Shown in pieces: positions 1 through 7,567 of a stretch of DNA of 64,000 nucleotides; the stretch's first letter is position 1, and every line of letters begins with the position of its first letter. Source of the DNA: Streptomyces rhizosphaerihabitans (lineage in GTDB: Bacteria; Actinomycetota; Actinomycetes; Streptomycetales; Streptomycetaceae); NCBI RefSeq assembly GCF_025399795.1, contig NZ_JAODTZ010000022.1, positions 83,903 to 147,902 on the forward strand, given 5' to 3'. The translations under genes and the position numbers were made by a program. The notes below the pieces were generated by a model. That model had not been told where the DNA came from. It did not search any database and saw nothing but the letters and a program-made list of their open reading frames with translations.

Positions 1-311
1 CCGACGGCGCGGAGGCCTGCACCTGGCTGCAGAAGCAGGTCCGGGACGCCTCGGGACCCGTCGCCCGCGAGCTGCAGTTCCCGTACCACCCGCACGTCAC
101 CGTGGCGCACGGCATCGACGACGAGGCGATGGACCACGCCTTCGAGGCGCTTTCCGGGTACGAGGCCGGGTGGCCCTGCACCGGATTCGCCCTCTACGAG
201 CAGGGCGCCGACGGCGTGTGGCGCAAGCTCCGCGAGTTCGTCTTCGGCGGTGCCGGGGTGCCTCCGCAGGCGTCCGCGCCCGAGCGGGACACCACACTGC
301 CGGCGCTCTAG
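1..311 (+). CDS. 2'-5' RNA ligase family protein, C-terminal part
   Basis: This is the 3' end of a gene that starts before the window; the reading frame begins at base 3 and stops at 309-311. About 102 residues are visible. They contain PYHPHVTVAHG, the second HxT/SxA-type motif of the 2H phosphoesterase / 2'-5' RNA ligase (LigT, CPDB) family, followed by a typical C-terminal strand pattern (TGFALYEQ...WRKLREFVFG). Family members act on 2',3'-cyclic phosphate or 2'-5' linked RNA ends in the cytoplasm; the substrate here is unknown. The internal GTG at 102 is a codon of the HVTV motif, not a start. The first HxT motif lies outside the window, so catalytic competence cannot be judged. Confidence 0.75.
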   Translation, partial: DGAEACTWLQKQVRDASGPVARELQFPYHPHVTVAHGIDDEAMDHAFEALSGYEAGWPCTGFALYEQGADGVWRKLREFVFGGAGVPPQASAPERDTTLPAL

Positions 312-433
312 GACGACCGGCCCGTCTGCTCCCGGGCCCCAGCCTCCGGGGCCTGCTCTCCAGCGTTCCGGCCTCCGGCGTCCCGGCGCCTTCCATGGTC
401 CCGCCCGTCGGTGTCCCGCCCGCCGGCGGAACC

Positions 434-1189
434 TCAGATCGGCAGCCGCCGGAACACCGCTCGTGGCGTGTGCCGCAGCGCCGACATGACCATCCTGAGC
501 GCCCCCGGCACCCACACGGTCTCGGACCGGCGCCGCAGCCCCAGCTCGATCGCCGCGGCCACCGCCTCCGGGGTGGTCGACAGCGGCACCTCCGCCAGAT
601 GGGCCGTCATCCGCGTACGGACGAACCCGGGGCGTACGACCATGACGTGCGCGCCCGTGCCGTACAGGGCGTCGCCGAGGCCCTGCGCGAAGGCGTCCAG
701 GCCCGCCTTGCTGGAGCCGTAGATGAAGTTCGAGCGGCGGGCGCGTTCGCCCGCGACCGAGGACAGCACCACCAGGGAGCCGTGCCCCTGCGTCTGCAGC
801 GCCCGCGCGCACACCAGGCCGGACGACACCGCGCCCGTGTAGTTGGTCTGCGCCACCCGTACCGCCAGGGCCGGCTCCTTCTCGTCCACGGCCTGGTCGC
901 CGAGCATCCCGAAGGCCATCAGCACCATGTCGATGTCGCCCTCGGCGAAGACCTTGCCGAGTACGGCCTCGTGGGACTCGGGGTCGAGGGCGTCGAAGGC
1001 GACGGTACGCGCGTCCGCGCCCAGCCGGCGCAACTGCTCGGCGGCCTCTTCCAGGGCGGGCGTCGGCCGTCCGGCGAGCCACACCGTGCGGGTGCGCCGG
1101 GTGATCAGCCGGCGCGCGGTGGCCAGCGCGATCTCGGACGTGCCGCCGAGGACCAGCAGGGACTGGGGGATTCCGAAGGCGTCCTTCAT
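434..1189 (-). CDS. dprE2: decaprenylphosphoryl-2-keto-erythropentose reductase (DprE2-like SDR)
   Basis: A 251-residue short-chain dehydrogenase. The N-terminal nucleotide-binding turn reads LVLGGTSEIALATARRL, the catalytic serine lies in LSSVAGERARR, and YGSSK supplies the Tyr-x-x-x-Lys pair. In mycobacteria DprE2 reduces the 2-keto intermediate made by DprE1, completing the epimerisation of decaprenylphosphoryl ribose to decaprenylphosphoryl arabinose (DPA). The gene lies 51 bp downstream of dprE1 on the same strand, the order expected of the two-step enzyme, and AGGAG sits just before its ATG. Assignment rests on SDR motifs plus this pairing; the SDR family alone would not fix the substrate. 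Confidence 0.85.
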   Translation of the reverse strand: MKDAFGIPQSLLVLGGTSEIALATARRLITRRTRTVWLAGRPTPALEEAAEQLRRLGADARTVAFDALDPESHEAVLGKVFAEGDIDMVLMAFGMLGDQAVDEKEPALAVRVAQTNYTGAVSSGLVCARALQTQGHGSLVVLSSVAGERARRSNFIYGSSKAGLDAFAQGLGDALYGTGAHVMVVRPGFVRTRMTAHLAEVPLSTTPEAVAAAIELGLRRRSETVWVPGALRMVMSALRHTPRAVFRRLPI

Positions 1190-1240
1190 GACAGCTCCTG
1201 GAGACGAGGGAACGAAGACGGGCGGCCGGGGAAGGGCGCT

Positions 1241-2596
1241 CTACAGGCCCAGGCGGCGGGACAGGTCCGAGGTGAAGACTCCCCGCGGGTCCAGCTCCTG
1301 CCGCAGGGACCGGAACGTGCCGAGCCGCGGATACATCGCGTCCAGCAGTTCGGGCCGCAGCCGCGCGTCCTTGGCGAGGTACACACGGCCCCCGGCGCCC
1401 GCCACCTCCTCGTCCAGCTCGTCGAGGAAGGAGCCGAGGCCCGGCAGGTTCGCCGGGATGTCCAGGGCGAGGGTCCAGCCGGGCACAGGGAAGGACAGCC
1501 AGCCCGCATCGCCCTCGCCGAAGCGCTTCAGGACGGCGAGGAAGGACGGGCAACGGCGCTCGGAGATGCGCCGCACGATCCGGCGCAGCGTCTCCTCCCG
1601 GCCGTGTCCGACGACGAACTGGTACTGGACGAAGCCACCGCGCCCGTAGACGCGGTTCCAGTGCGGCACCCCGTCCAGGGGATGGAAGAAGGTGGGGATC
1701 CGCTGGAGTTCACCGGTCCGCGCGCGGGGCGCCTTGCGGTACCAGAGCTCGTTGAAGAGGCCCACCGTCGTCCGCCCGAGGAGCCCCTCCGGTACGAAGG
1801 CGGGGGCGGCCGGCAGTTGCGAGGGGCGGAACGCCAGCGGGTGTCTGCGTGCGCGTGGGGGCAGCGAGTCCAGCGGCGCGTGATCGCCGCGGGTCAGGAC
1901 CGAGCGCCCCATTCGCGCCCCGCGCGCGAGGAGGTCGATCCAGGCGACCGAGTAGCGGTACCGGTGGTCGGTGGCGGTGAGGCGGGCCATCAGGTCGTCC
2001 AGGTCCACCGCGCGTTCGGTGTCGACGCACATCAGGGCGGTCTCCACCGGCTGGAGGCGGACGGTCGCCGTGAGGATCACACCGGTCAGGCCCATGCCGC
2101 CCGCCGTGGCGTCGAACAGGGGGGTGCCGTGCGCGACCGTCCGGATCTCGCCGTCCGCGGTCAGCAGCTCGAAGGACAGGACATGGCGGGCGAACGAGCC
2201 CGACCCATGGTGGTTCTTGCCGTGGATGTCCGCGCCGATCGCGCCGCCCACGGTCACATAGCGGGTCCCCGGTGTCACCGGCACGAACCAGCCGAGCGGG
2301 AGCAGGACCTCCATGAGCCGGTGCAGGGACACCCCCGCGTCGCACAGGACCGTGCCGCCGTCCACGTCGATGGCGTGGATCCGGTCCAGGCCCGTCATGT
2401 CGAGCACCGCCCCGCCCGCGTTCTGCGCGGCGTCGCCGTACGCCCGCCCGAGTCCCCGGGAGATCGCTCCCCGCGCCCCGCACTCCCGGACGGCCGCCGC
2501 CGCCTCCTCGTACGTGCGCGGGCGGACGAGACGGGCGGTGGTCGGGGCGGTGCGGCCCCAACCCGTGACGGAGACGGTGTCGGCAGGCATGACCAT
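1241..2596 (-). CDS. dprE1: decaprenylphosphoryl-beta-D-ribose 2-oxidase (DprE1-like flavoprotein)
   Basis: A 451-residue FAD oxidoreductase of the VAO/PCMH fold. The N-terminal GWGRTAPT motif, SRGLGRAYGDAAQN, and GGAIGADIHGKNHHGSGSF (containing the conserved active-site histidine) are characteristic of DprE1. It should oxidise C2 of polyprenylphosphoryl ribose for DprE2 to reduce. The C-terminal block LSFPVPGWTLALDIP aligns with the M. tuberculosis block containing Cys387, the residue attacked by benzothiazinones. Here that position is Ala377 (codon 1466-1468), while the nearby lysine (Lys409, equivalent to Lys418) is kept. The gene starts 136 bp from the divergent PAP2 gene. Confidence 0.9.
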   Translation of the reverse strand: MVMPADTVSVTGWGRTAPTTARLVRPRTYEEAAAAVRECGARGAISRGLGRAYGDAAQNAGGAVLDMTGLDRIHAIDVDGGTVLCDAGVSLHRLMEVLLPLGWFVPVTPGTRYVTVGGAIGADIHGKNHHGSGSFARHVLSFELLTADGEIRTVAHGTPLFDATAGGMGLTGVILTATVRLQPVETALMCVDTERAVDLDDLMARLTATDHRYRYSVAWIDLLARGARMGRSVLTRGDHAPLDSLPPRARRHPLAFRPSQLPAAPAFVPEGLLGRTTVGLFNELWYRKAPRARTGELQRIPTFFHPLDGVPHWNRVYGRGGFVQYQFVVGHGREETLRRIVRRISERRCPSFLAVLKRFGEGDAGWLSFPVPGWTLALDIPANLPGLGSFLDELDEEVAGAGGRVYLAKDARLRPELLDAMYPRLGTFRSLRQELDPRGVFTSDLSRRLGL

Positions 2597-2732
2597 GACC
2601 GTAGCGCCGCCAAGGGTGCATAACGGGGCAATCTACCCAACCCTCACGGCTCCTCACCGAAATGGGTGATTAATGGGATGTCGTTCAAGATTGCCGTAAT
2701 TCTGCGACCACTCCCTAGAAGAGTGCGATCAC
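2597..2732. promoter_or_regulatory. divergent promoter region dprE1 / PAP2
   Basis: 136 bp between divergent starts, clearly richer in A and T than its surroundings (for example GGTGATTAATGGGATG near 2670 and TTGCCGTAATTC near 2692). It should hold promoters for both halves of the DPA block. I cannot assign -35 and -10 boxes confidently and see no perfect palindrome. Confidence 0.45.
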
Positions 2733-3389
2733 ATGGACGACCTTGACGACCGTGACGAGATGGATCGGCGGCTTGACGACCATGGCCACCGTGGTGACAT
2801 GGATCAACGGCCTGACGGCCACGGCCACCGGGGCGGCGGCATGGACCAGCGACGTGACGGCCCCGGCCGCCCCGACGGCATGGACCGCCGACTTGATGAC
2901 CTGGACCGTCGGTTGCTGTCCGCATTCCACGCGTACGGCGGGGACCCGCGCGTCGCGGCCGTCGCGCGCGCCCTGTCCGGGAGCGGGGAGCACGGCGCCC
3001 TGTGGCTCACCGCGGGCCTCGCGGGCGCGGCCGTCGACCGCGAGCGGCGCGGCGCGTGGTTGCGCGCGACGGCGCTCGCCGTCGGCGCGCACCTCGCGAG
3101 CATGGGGGTGAAACGGATCGTGCGCCGCCCGCGTCCCACGCACGTGGCGTCCCGGGTCCGCACGGCCGGACGGCACTCCTTCCCCAGCTCGCACGCCACC
3201 TCCGCGTCCGCCGCGGCGGTCGCCTACGGCACGCTCGGCGTGTATGCCGTCCCACCGCTCGCCGCCGCGATGTGCCTGTCACGCCTGGTCGTCGGCGTCC
3301 ACTACCCGACGGATGTCGCCGCGGGCGCGGCCCTGGGCGCCGCGGCAGCCGGACTGGGCGCCCGCTGGATCGGGGCCGGCCATGGCTGA
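2733..3389 (+). CDS. PAP2-family phosphatase (decaprenylphosphoryl-5-phosphoribose phosphatase type)
   Basis: A 218-residue membrane phosphatase of the PAP2 superfamily. The three-part signature is complete: KRIVRRPRP (KxxxxxxRP), SFPSSHATSASA (PSSH in place of PSGH), and SRLVVGVHYPTDVAAG (SRxxxxxHxxxD). In mycobacteria a PAP2 protein next to the UbiA phosphoribosyltransferase (Rv3807c beside Rv3806c) removes the 5-phosphate from decaprenylphosphoryl-5-phosphoribose, giving the DprE1 substrate; the same neighbour is present here. The first 61 residues are four 13-14 residue acidic/His-rich repeats not typical of the family. ATGs at residues 23, 37 and 50 are possible alternative starts. The gene overlaps the next by 8 bp. 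Confidence 0.8.
   Translation: MDDLDDRDEMDRRLDDHGHRGDMDQRPDGHGHRGGGMDQRRDGPGRPDGMDRRLDDLDRRLLSAFHAYGGDPRVAAVARALSGSGEHGALWLTAGLAGAAVDRERRGAWLRATALAVGAHLASMGVKRIVRRPRPTHVASRVRTAGRHSFPSSHATSASAAAVAYGTLGVYAVPPLAAAMCLSRLVVGVHYPTDVAAGAALGAAAAGLGARWIGAGHG
2760..2915 (+). repeat. tandem repeat encoding the PAP2 protein N-terminus
   Basis: Four imperfect in-frame copies of about 39-42 bp. They encode M-D-R/Q-R-x-D-D/G-x-G-x-R-x-x units at residues 10-22, 23-36, 37-49 and 50-61. Each unit starts with ATG. The copies differ in sequence, so the array is old or under little constraint. Confidence 0.8.
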
Positions 3390-4326
3390 GCGCACGGCGC
3401 TTCTGGAGCGCGCCCCGGCCGTCGCCCCACCGCCGAGGGGCCTGACCGGGATCGTCCGGGGCCTCGTCAGGACCGCGCGCCCCCGCCAGTGGGTGAAGAA
3501 CGTGCTCGTCGTGGCCGCCCCGGCCGCCGCGGGCCGGCTGTTCTCGCCGCACGCGCTCGGCCGACTGGGCCTGGTCTTCGCCCTGTTCACGGTCTGCGCC
3601 GCCGCCGTGTACCTGATCAACGACGCCCGGGACGCCGTCGCCGACCGCGCCCACCCGGTGAAGCGTCACCGCCCGGTCGCCGCGGGCCAGGTCCCCGTCC
3701 CGGTCGCGTACGCCGTCGGGGGCACCCTCGGGGTCCTTGCGGCCGCCGCCGCCGCCTGGTTCTGCCCACCGGCCGTCTGCGCGCTGCTGATCGCGTACAT
3801 CGGCATGCAACTGGCGTACTGCGTCAGCCTGAAGCACGTGCTCGTCGTGGACCTCGTCGTCGTCACGACCGGGTTCCTGATGCGGGCGATGATCGGCGGT
3901 CTGGCCCTCGGTATCCCGCTCTCGCGCTGGTTCCTGATCACCACCGGCTTCGGGGCGCTGTTCATGGTCTCGGCGAAGCGTTACTCCGAAGCCGTGCAGA
4001 TGGCGGGGAAAGCGGGCGCCACGCGCGCGTTGCTCACCGAGTACACGACCGGCTACCTGCGCTTCGTCTGGCAGCTGGCCGCCGGGGTCTCCGTCCTCGG
4101 CTACTGCCTGTGGGCCCTGGAGGAGGGCGGGGTGCCGAGCGCCGGCGTGCTGCCGTGGCGTCAGTTGTCCATGGTCGCCTTCATCCTGGCCGTCCTGCGC
4201 TACGCCGTCTTCGCCGACCGGGGTACGGCGGGCGAGCCGGAGGACGTGGTCCTGCGCGACCGCCCGCTCGCCCTCATCGGCCTGGTGTGGCTGGCGATGT
4301 ACGGGCTCGCGGTGGCGAACTGGTGA
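3382..4326 (+). CDS. decaprenyl-phosphate phosphoribosyltransferase (UbiA family)
   Basis: A 314-residue polytopic protein of the UbiA prenyltransferase superfamily. LINDARDAVADRAHPVKRHRP gives the NDxxD metal/pyrophosphate motif near residue 75, and a second, less canonical polar loop lies in LMVSAKRYSEA. The N-terminal ARPRQWVKN block is typical of the DPPR synthase branch, which transfers 5-phosphoribose from PRPP to decaprenyl phosphate at the membrane. The ATG at 3382 lies inside the end of the PAP2 gene (8-bp overlap), so translation is probably coupled. Together with PAP2, DprE1 and DprE2 it completes a PRPP-to-DPA pathway. Confidence 0.87.
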   Translation: MAERTALLERAPAVAPPPRGLTGIVRGLVRTARPRQWVKNVLVVAAPAAAGRLFSPHALGRLGLVFALFTVCAAAVYLINDARDAVADRAHPVKRHRPVAAGQVPVPVAYAVGGTLGVLAAAAAAWFCPPAVCALLIAYIGMQLAYCVSLKHVLVVDLVVVTTGFLMRAMIGGLALGIPLSRWFLITTGFGALFMVSAKRYSEAVQMAGKAGATRALLTEYTTGYLRFVWQLAAGVSVLGYCLWALEEGGVPSAGVLPWRQLSMVAFILAVLRYAVFADRGTAGEPEDVVLRDRPLALIGLVWLAMYGLAVANW

Positions 4327-4874
4327 GCGTCACGGAGGACCGGCCCGGCTCCGGGCTCCGCGACGCCCGCGAGGCGGGTGCCGCGGTCCCGGGCGACCCG
4401 GGGACCGCCGTCATGGAACCGGTGGCGGCCCCCGGGGCGACCCGCCTCCACAAGCGGTTCCTGGGTGAGCTCCTCGGGTTCGCCGCGGTCGGTGTCCTCG
4501 CCTACGCGGCCGACCTCGGCCTCTTCGTCTGGCTGCGCGGTCCGGTGGGTCTGGACCCGCTCACCGCCAAGGCGCTGTCCTTCCTGGCCGGTTGCTCGGT
4601 GGCGTACGCCGGAAACGCGCTCGGCACCTACCGGCACGTGGCGGCCCGCGGCCCGCGCCGGTACATGATCTTCTTCGCGGTGAACATCGCGGGCGCGCTC
4701 GTGCAACTGCTGTGCCTCGCCGTCAGTCACTACGGGCTCGGGTTCACCTCACCGCGCGCGGACACCGTCTCGGGTGCGGGAATCGGCATGGCATTCGCCA
4801 CTGTCCTGCGTTTTTGGGGTACCCGGTCACTGGTTTTCCGAGGCGAGGGCAGAGTCGGATCATGGACTGGCTGA
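4323..4874 (+). CDS. GtrA family membrane protein
   Basis: About 183 residues with four hydrophobic segments from residue 45 onward. The block LGFAAVGVLAYAADLGLFVWL, with later ALSFLAGCSVAYAGNALGTYR and MAFATVLRFWGTRSLVF, is the GtrA pattern. GtrA proteins are thought to help move polyprenyl-phosphate sugars across the membrane. Next to DPA synthesis genes the natural candidate cargo is DPA (inference; the mycobacterial GtrA protein Rv3789 is the analogue). The GTG at 4323 overlaps the previous stop by 4 bp; an in-frame ATG at 4413 would give a protein closer to the usual 130-150 residues. Confidence 0.85.
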   Translation: MSVTEDRPGSGLRDAREAGAAVPGDPGTAVMEPVAAPGATRLHKRFLGELLGFAAVGVLAYAADLGLFVWLRGPVGLDPLTAKALSFLAGCSVAYAGNALGTYRHVAARGPRRYMIFFAVNIAGALVQLLCLAVSHYGLGFTSPRADTVSGAGIGMAFATVLRFWGTRSLVFRGEGRVGSWTG

Positions 4875-5929
4875 AAAAGATTCCCGGCGTAGGACCTCTG
4901 GTCGTCAGCCTGATGGCCACGCACGCGTGGCGGTCGTACGAGCGGCTGGACCGGGTGAAATGGACACGGCTCGCCGCGGCGATGACCTTCATCAGCTTCG
5001 TGGCGCTGTTCCCGCTGCTGACCGTGGCCGCGGCGATCGGGGCGGCCACGCTGAGCAGCCAGCAGCAGAAGGACCTCCAGGACAAGCTCGCGGAGCAGGT
5101 GCCGGGCATCTCCGACCAGCTCGACATCCACGGCCTCGTCCAGAACGCCGGCACCATCGGGGTCATCGCGGGCGCCCTGCTGCTGGTCACCGGCATCGGC
5201 TGGGTCGGCTCGATGCGGGAGTGCCTGCGCGCGGTCTGGGAGCTGCCCGACAGCGAGGAGAACCCCTTCCTGCGCAAGCTCAAGGACGGCGGAGTCCTCG
5301 TCGGGCTGGGCGGCGCCGTGCTGCTCACCATCGCCGTCTCCACGCTCGCGTCGACGGCGATGGGCTGGTCGGCGCGGCACGTGGGCCTCGACGAGAACGG
5401 CTGGGGGAGCACCCTGCTCCAGGTCATGGCGTTCGCGGTGGCCGTGTTCGCCGACTTCCTCGTCCTGCTGTACGTCCTCACGCTGCTTCCCGGCGTCGAG
5501 CCGCCGCGCCGCAGGCTGATCGTCGCGGCGCTGATCGGCGCCGTCGGGTTCGAGCTGCTCAAACTGCTGCTCAGCGGCTATATGCGGGGTGTGGCGTCGA
5601 AGAGCATGTACGGCGCCTTCGGGGTGCCGATCGCACTGCTCCTGTGGATCAACTTCACGTCGAAACTGCTTCTGTACTCCGCCGCCTGGACGGCGACGCC
5701 GAGCGCGGAGCCGGCACAGGAAGCGGCGGGTCCCGAGGAGCCCGCGGGTCCGGACGAGCCGGCCGGCTCACCGGAACCGTCCGGCCCGGAAGAACCGTCC
5801 GGCTCCGCCGGTCCGGCCGGCTCGGAGGGCCGGACGACCTCAGGGGCTCCGAAGAACGCGAAGGCTCCGGAGCCCCGGGTGGTCAGCGGCGGCGGCGCAT
5901 CAGGTCCGGCAGCGGCCAGCGGCGGTTGA
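4862..5929 (+). CDS. YihY/BrkB family inner-membrane protein
   Basis: 355 residues. Six or so membrane segments fill residues 35-285, with the family-typical AMTFISFVALFPLLT, ALLLVTGIGWVGSMRECLRAVW and YGAFGVPIALLLWINFTSKLLLYSAAW. The C-terminal ~70 residues are a Pro/Gly/Glu/Ser-rich tail (PEEPAGPDEPAG-like units) with no recognisable domain. BrkB proteins are widespread and their molecular function is unsettled; calling this an RNase BN would be wrong. The start overlaps gtrA by 13 bp, making it the last gene of the DPA operon. Its 3' end overlaps the convergent carboxypeptidase gene by 47 bp. Confidence 0.85.
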   Translation: MDWLKKIPGVGPLVVSLMATHAWRSYERLDRVKWTRLAAAMTFISFVALFPLLTVAAAIGAATLSSQQQKDLQDKLAEQVPGISDQLDIHGLVQNAGTIGVIAGALLLVTGIGWVGSMRECLRAVWELPDSEENPFLRKLKDGGVLVGLGGAVLLTIAVSTLASTAMGWSARHVGLDENGWGSTLLQVMAFAVAVFADFLVLLYVLTLLPGVEPPRRRLIVAALIGAVGFELLKLLLSGYMRGVASKSMYGAFGVPIALLLWINFTSKLLLYSAAWTATPSAEPAQEAAGPEEPAGPDEPAGSPEPSGPEEPSGSAGPAGSEGRTTSGAPKNAKAPEPRVVSGGGASGPAAASGG

Positions 5930-7196
5930 CCAGGAAGATGCCCGCCGCGAGCAGAACGAGGAAGCCGCCCGTGAGGCCGAGCGCGATGCCGATGCCGCTC
6001 GAACCGCCCTTCGCCGTGGCGGTGGAGGCCGCCACCGGCTTGGTGGAGGCGTTCGGGGAGCCCGTGCCGGAGCCTGTGTCCGGGCTCGCACCGCCCGAGG
6101 CCTTCGCGCCTGGCTGAGCGGTGGTGTCGACGCCCTTGGGCGGGACGAGTTCACCCACGGGCTGGACCTTGCCCACGGCCTGGAATCCCCAGTCGAGCAG
6201 CCGCGCGGCCTCCTTGTAGACCTCGTTGTGCTCCTTCTTCTCCGGGTTCATGACCGTGACGAGCAGCACCTTTCCGTCGCGCTCGGCGACACCCGTGAAG
6301 GTGGCGCCCGCGTTGGTGGTGTTGCCGTTCTTCACGCCCGCGATGCCCTGGTACACGGTGACGTCGCTGTCACCGGACAGCAGCCGGTTGGTGTTCTGGA
6401 TCTCGGAGGACGCGCGGCTGGTCGTGCCCTTCTTGTTCTTGGTCGTCGCGCCGGGGAATTTCGCCCGCACCGTCGAGCAGTACTCCCGGAAATCCTTCTT
6501 CTGGAGCCCCGAACGGGCGAACAGCGTCAGGTCGTACGCCGACGACACCTGGCCCCCGGCGTCGTAGCCGTCCGGGCTCACCACGTGCGTGTCGAGGGCC
6601 TGGAGGTCCTCGGCGTGCGCCTGCATGTCCTTGACCGTCCGGTCCACGCCGCCGTTCATCGCGGACAGCACATGAACGGCGTCGTTGCCGGAACGCAGGA
6701 AGACACCGAGCCACAGGTCGTGGACGGTGTACGTCTCGTTCTCCTTTATGCCCACCATGCTGGAGTCCGCGCCGATGCCCGCCAGGTCGGAGGGGACCAC
6801 CTTGTGCGGGGTGGTCCTCGGGAACTTGGGCAGCACCGTGTCGGCGAACAGCATCTTCAGGGTGCTCGCCGGGGGCAGCCGCCAGTGCGCGTCGTGCGCG
6901 GCCAGGACGTCGCCCGACTCCGCGTCGGCGACGATCCAGGAACGGGCGGTGATGTCCTTGGGCAGGACGGGGGCGCCGCCGCCGAGGTTCACCTGACTGC
7001 CGGGCCGGCCGAGCTGCTCACCGCCGAGGGTCGACATGTTCGCCGGGGGAGTGGCGGACGGCGAGGCCGTCGGGCTCTCCGCCGGGGCCGGGTCGTCGGC
7101 GGCGTCGGCGAACGCGGGCGAGGTGAGCGAAAGGGTCAACAACGTGGCGGAAGCGACCAACAAGGATCGCCGGATGGTCTTTTTCGAGGCAGACAC
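5883..7196 (-). CDS. D-alanyl-D-alanine carboxypeptidase (PBP5/6 type)
   Basis: Serine peptidase trimming D-Ala from peptidoglycan stem peptides outside the cell. From GTG 7196 the protein has 437 residues: a signal peptide (KKTIRRSLL...SPAFA), a Ser/Pro/Ala linker, the peptidase S11 domain with active-site PASTLKM (SxxK), LRSGNDA (SxN) and VKNGNT in place of KTG, a Pro/Thr/Gly-rich spacer, and a C-terminal helix (GIALGLTGGFLVLLAAGIFLV) followed by basic residues. That helix anchors the enzyme in the membrane. The GTG has no Shine-Dalgarno, but TAATTT ends 7 nt upstream, suggesting a leaderless mRNA. In-frame sequence extends upstream to 7511 but would overlap the divergent gene. Confidence 0.88.
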   Translation of the reverse strand: MSASKKTIRRSLLVASATLLTLSLTSPAFADAADDPAPAESPTASPSATPPANMSTLGGEQLGRPGSQVNLGGGAPVLPKDITARSWIVADAESGDVLAAHDAHWRLPPASTLKMLFADTVLPKFPRTTPHKVVPSDLAGIGADSSMVGIKENETYTVHDLWLGVFLRSGNDAVHVLSAMNGGVDRTVKDMQAHAEDLQALDTHVVSPDGYDAGGQVSSAYDLTLFARSGLQKKDFREYCSTVRAKFPGATTKNKKGTTSRASSEIQNTNRLLSGDSDVTVYQGIAGVKNGNTTNAGATFTGVAERDGKVLLVTVMNPEKKEHNEVYKEAARLLDWGFQAVGKVQPVGELVPPKGVDTTAQPGAKASGGASPDTGSGTGSPNASTKPVAASTATAKGGSSGIGIALGLTGGFLVLLAAGIFLVNRRWPLPDLMRRRR

Positions 7197-7203
7197 GATC
7201 GAG

Positions 7204-7209
7204 AAATTA
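7204..7209 (-). promoter_or_regulatory. -10 hexamer for the carboxypeptidase gene (leaderless start)
   Basis: TAATTT read on the minus strand, ending 7 nt before GTG 7196. Transcription from it would begin at or next to the start codon. There is no clear -35 box. The spacing matches five other genes in this window. Confidence 0.5.
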
Positions 7210-7308
7210 CAGGGGTCGTGACCGGAAGTCCCATCACCATTCGGGGAAGCGGCCTCGCTCTCTCCACCCCGGCGCCGGATCACGGTGGGCGACGGCGATA
7301 CTGAACGC

Positions 7309-7551
7309 ATGAAGCTCAGCCGCCCCGTGTCCTGGTTCCTGCTCGCCTTCGGGGTGTGGAGTTGGGTCATTTGGGTCACTTTCGTTAAGAATCTATGGCA
7401 AGACGTCAGCGGGCTCGCGTTCGATGGCGCGGGCGATCCGACGGCGTATTTCTGGGTGCATCTGACGCTCGCCGTCGTTTCGTTTGTCTTGGGGACGGTC
7501 GTCGGGGTCATTGGGTTGCGCGGCGTACGCGCTTTGCGCCAGACGTCATAA
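7309..7551 (+). CDS. small two-helix membrane protein (SCO4848 family)
   Basis: 80 residues from ATG 7309 with two hydrophobic helices, SWFLLAFGVWSWVIWVTFV and YFWVHLTLAVVSFVLGTVVGVIGL, joined by a short loop containing WQD and GAGDPTAYF. It resembles a conserved Streptomyces membrane protein that lies between the D,D-carboxypeptidase and a metallophosphoesterase; this context is kept here. Function unknown. No Shine-Dalgarno is present; GATACT ends 6 nt before the ATG, so the transcript may be leaderless. Confidence 0.8.
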   Translation: MKLSRPVSWFLLAFGVWSWVIWVTFVKNLWQDVSGLAFDGAGDPTAYFWVHLTLAVVSFVLGTVVGVIGLRGVRALRQTS

Positions 7552-7567
7552 CGGGGGATACGGCGTC

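Noticed and set aside
170..2623. 817-codon plus-strand open frame opposite dprE2/dprE1
   Set aside because: Arg/Gly/Pro-rich product without domains, lying antisense to two well-supported enzymes; a typical high-GC shadow frame.
4862..5929. Ribonuclease BN
   Set aside because: Old annotation of the YihY/BrkB family; the protein is a membrane protein with no nuclease motif.
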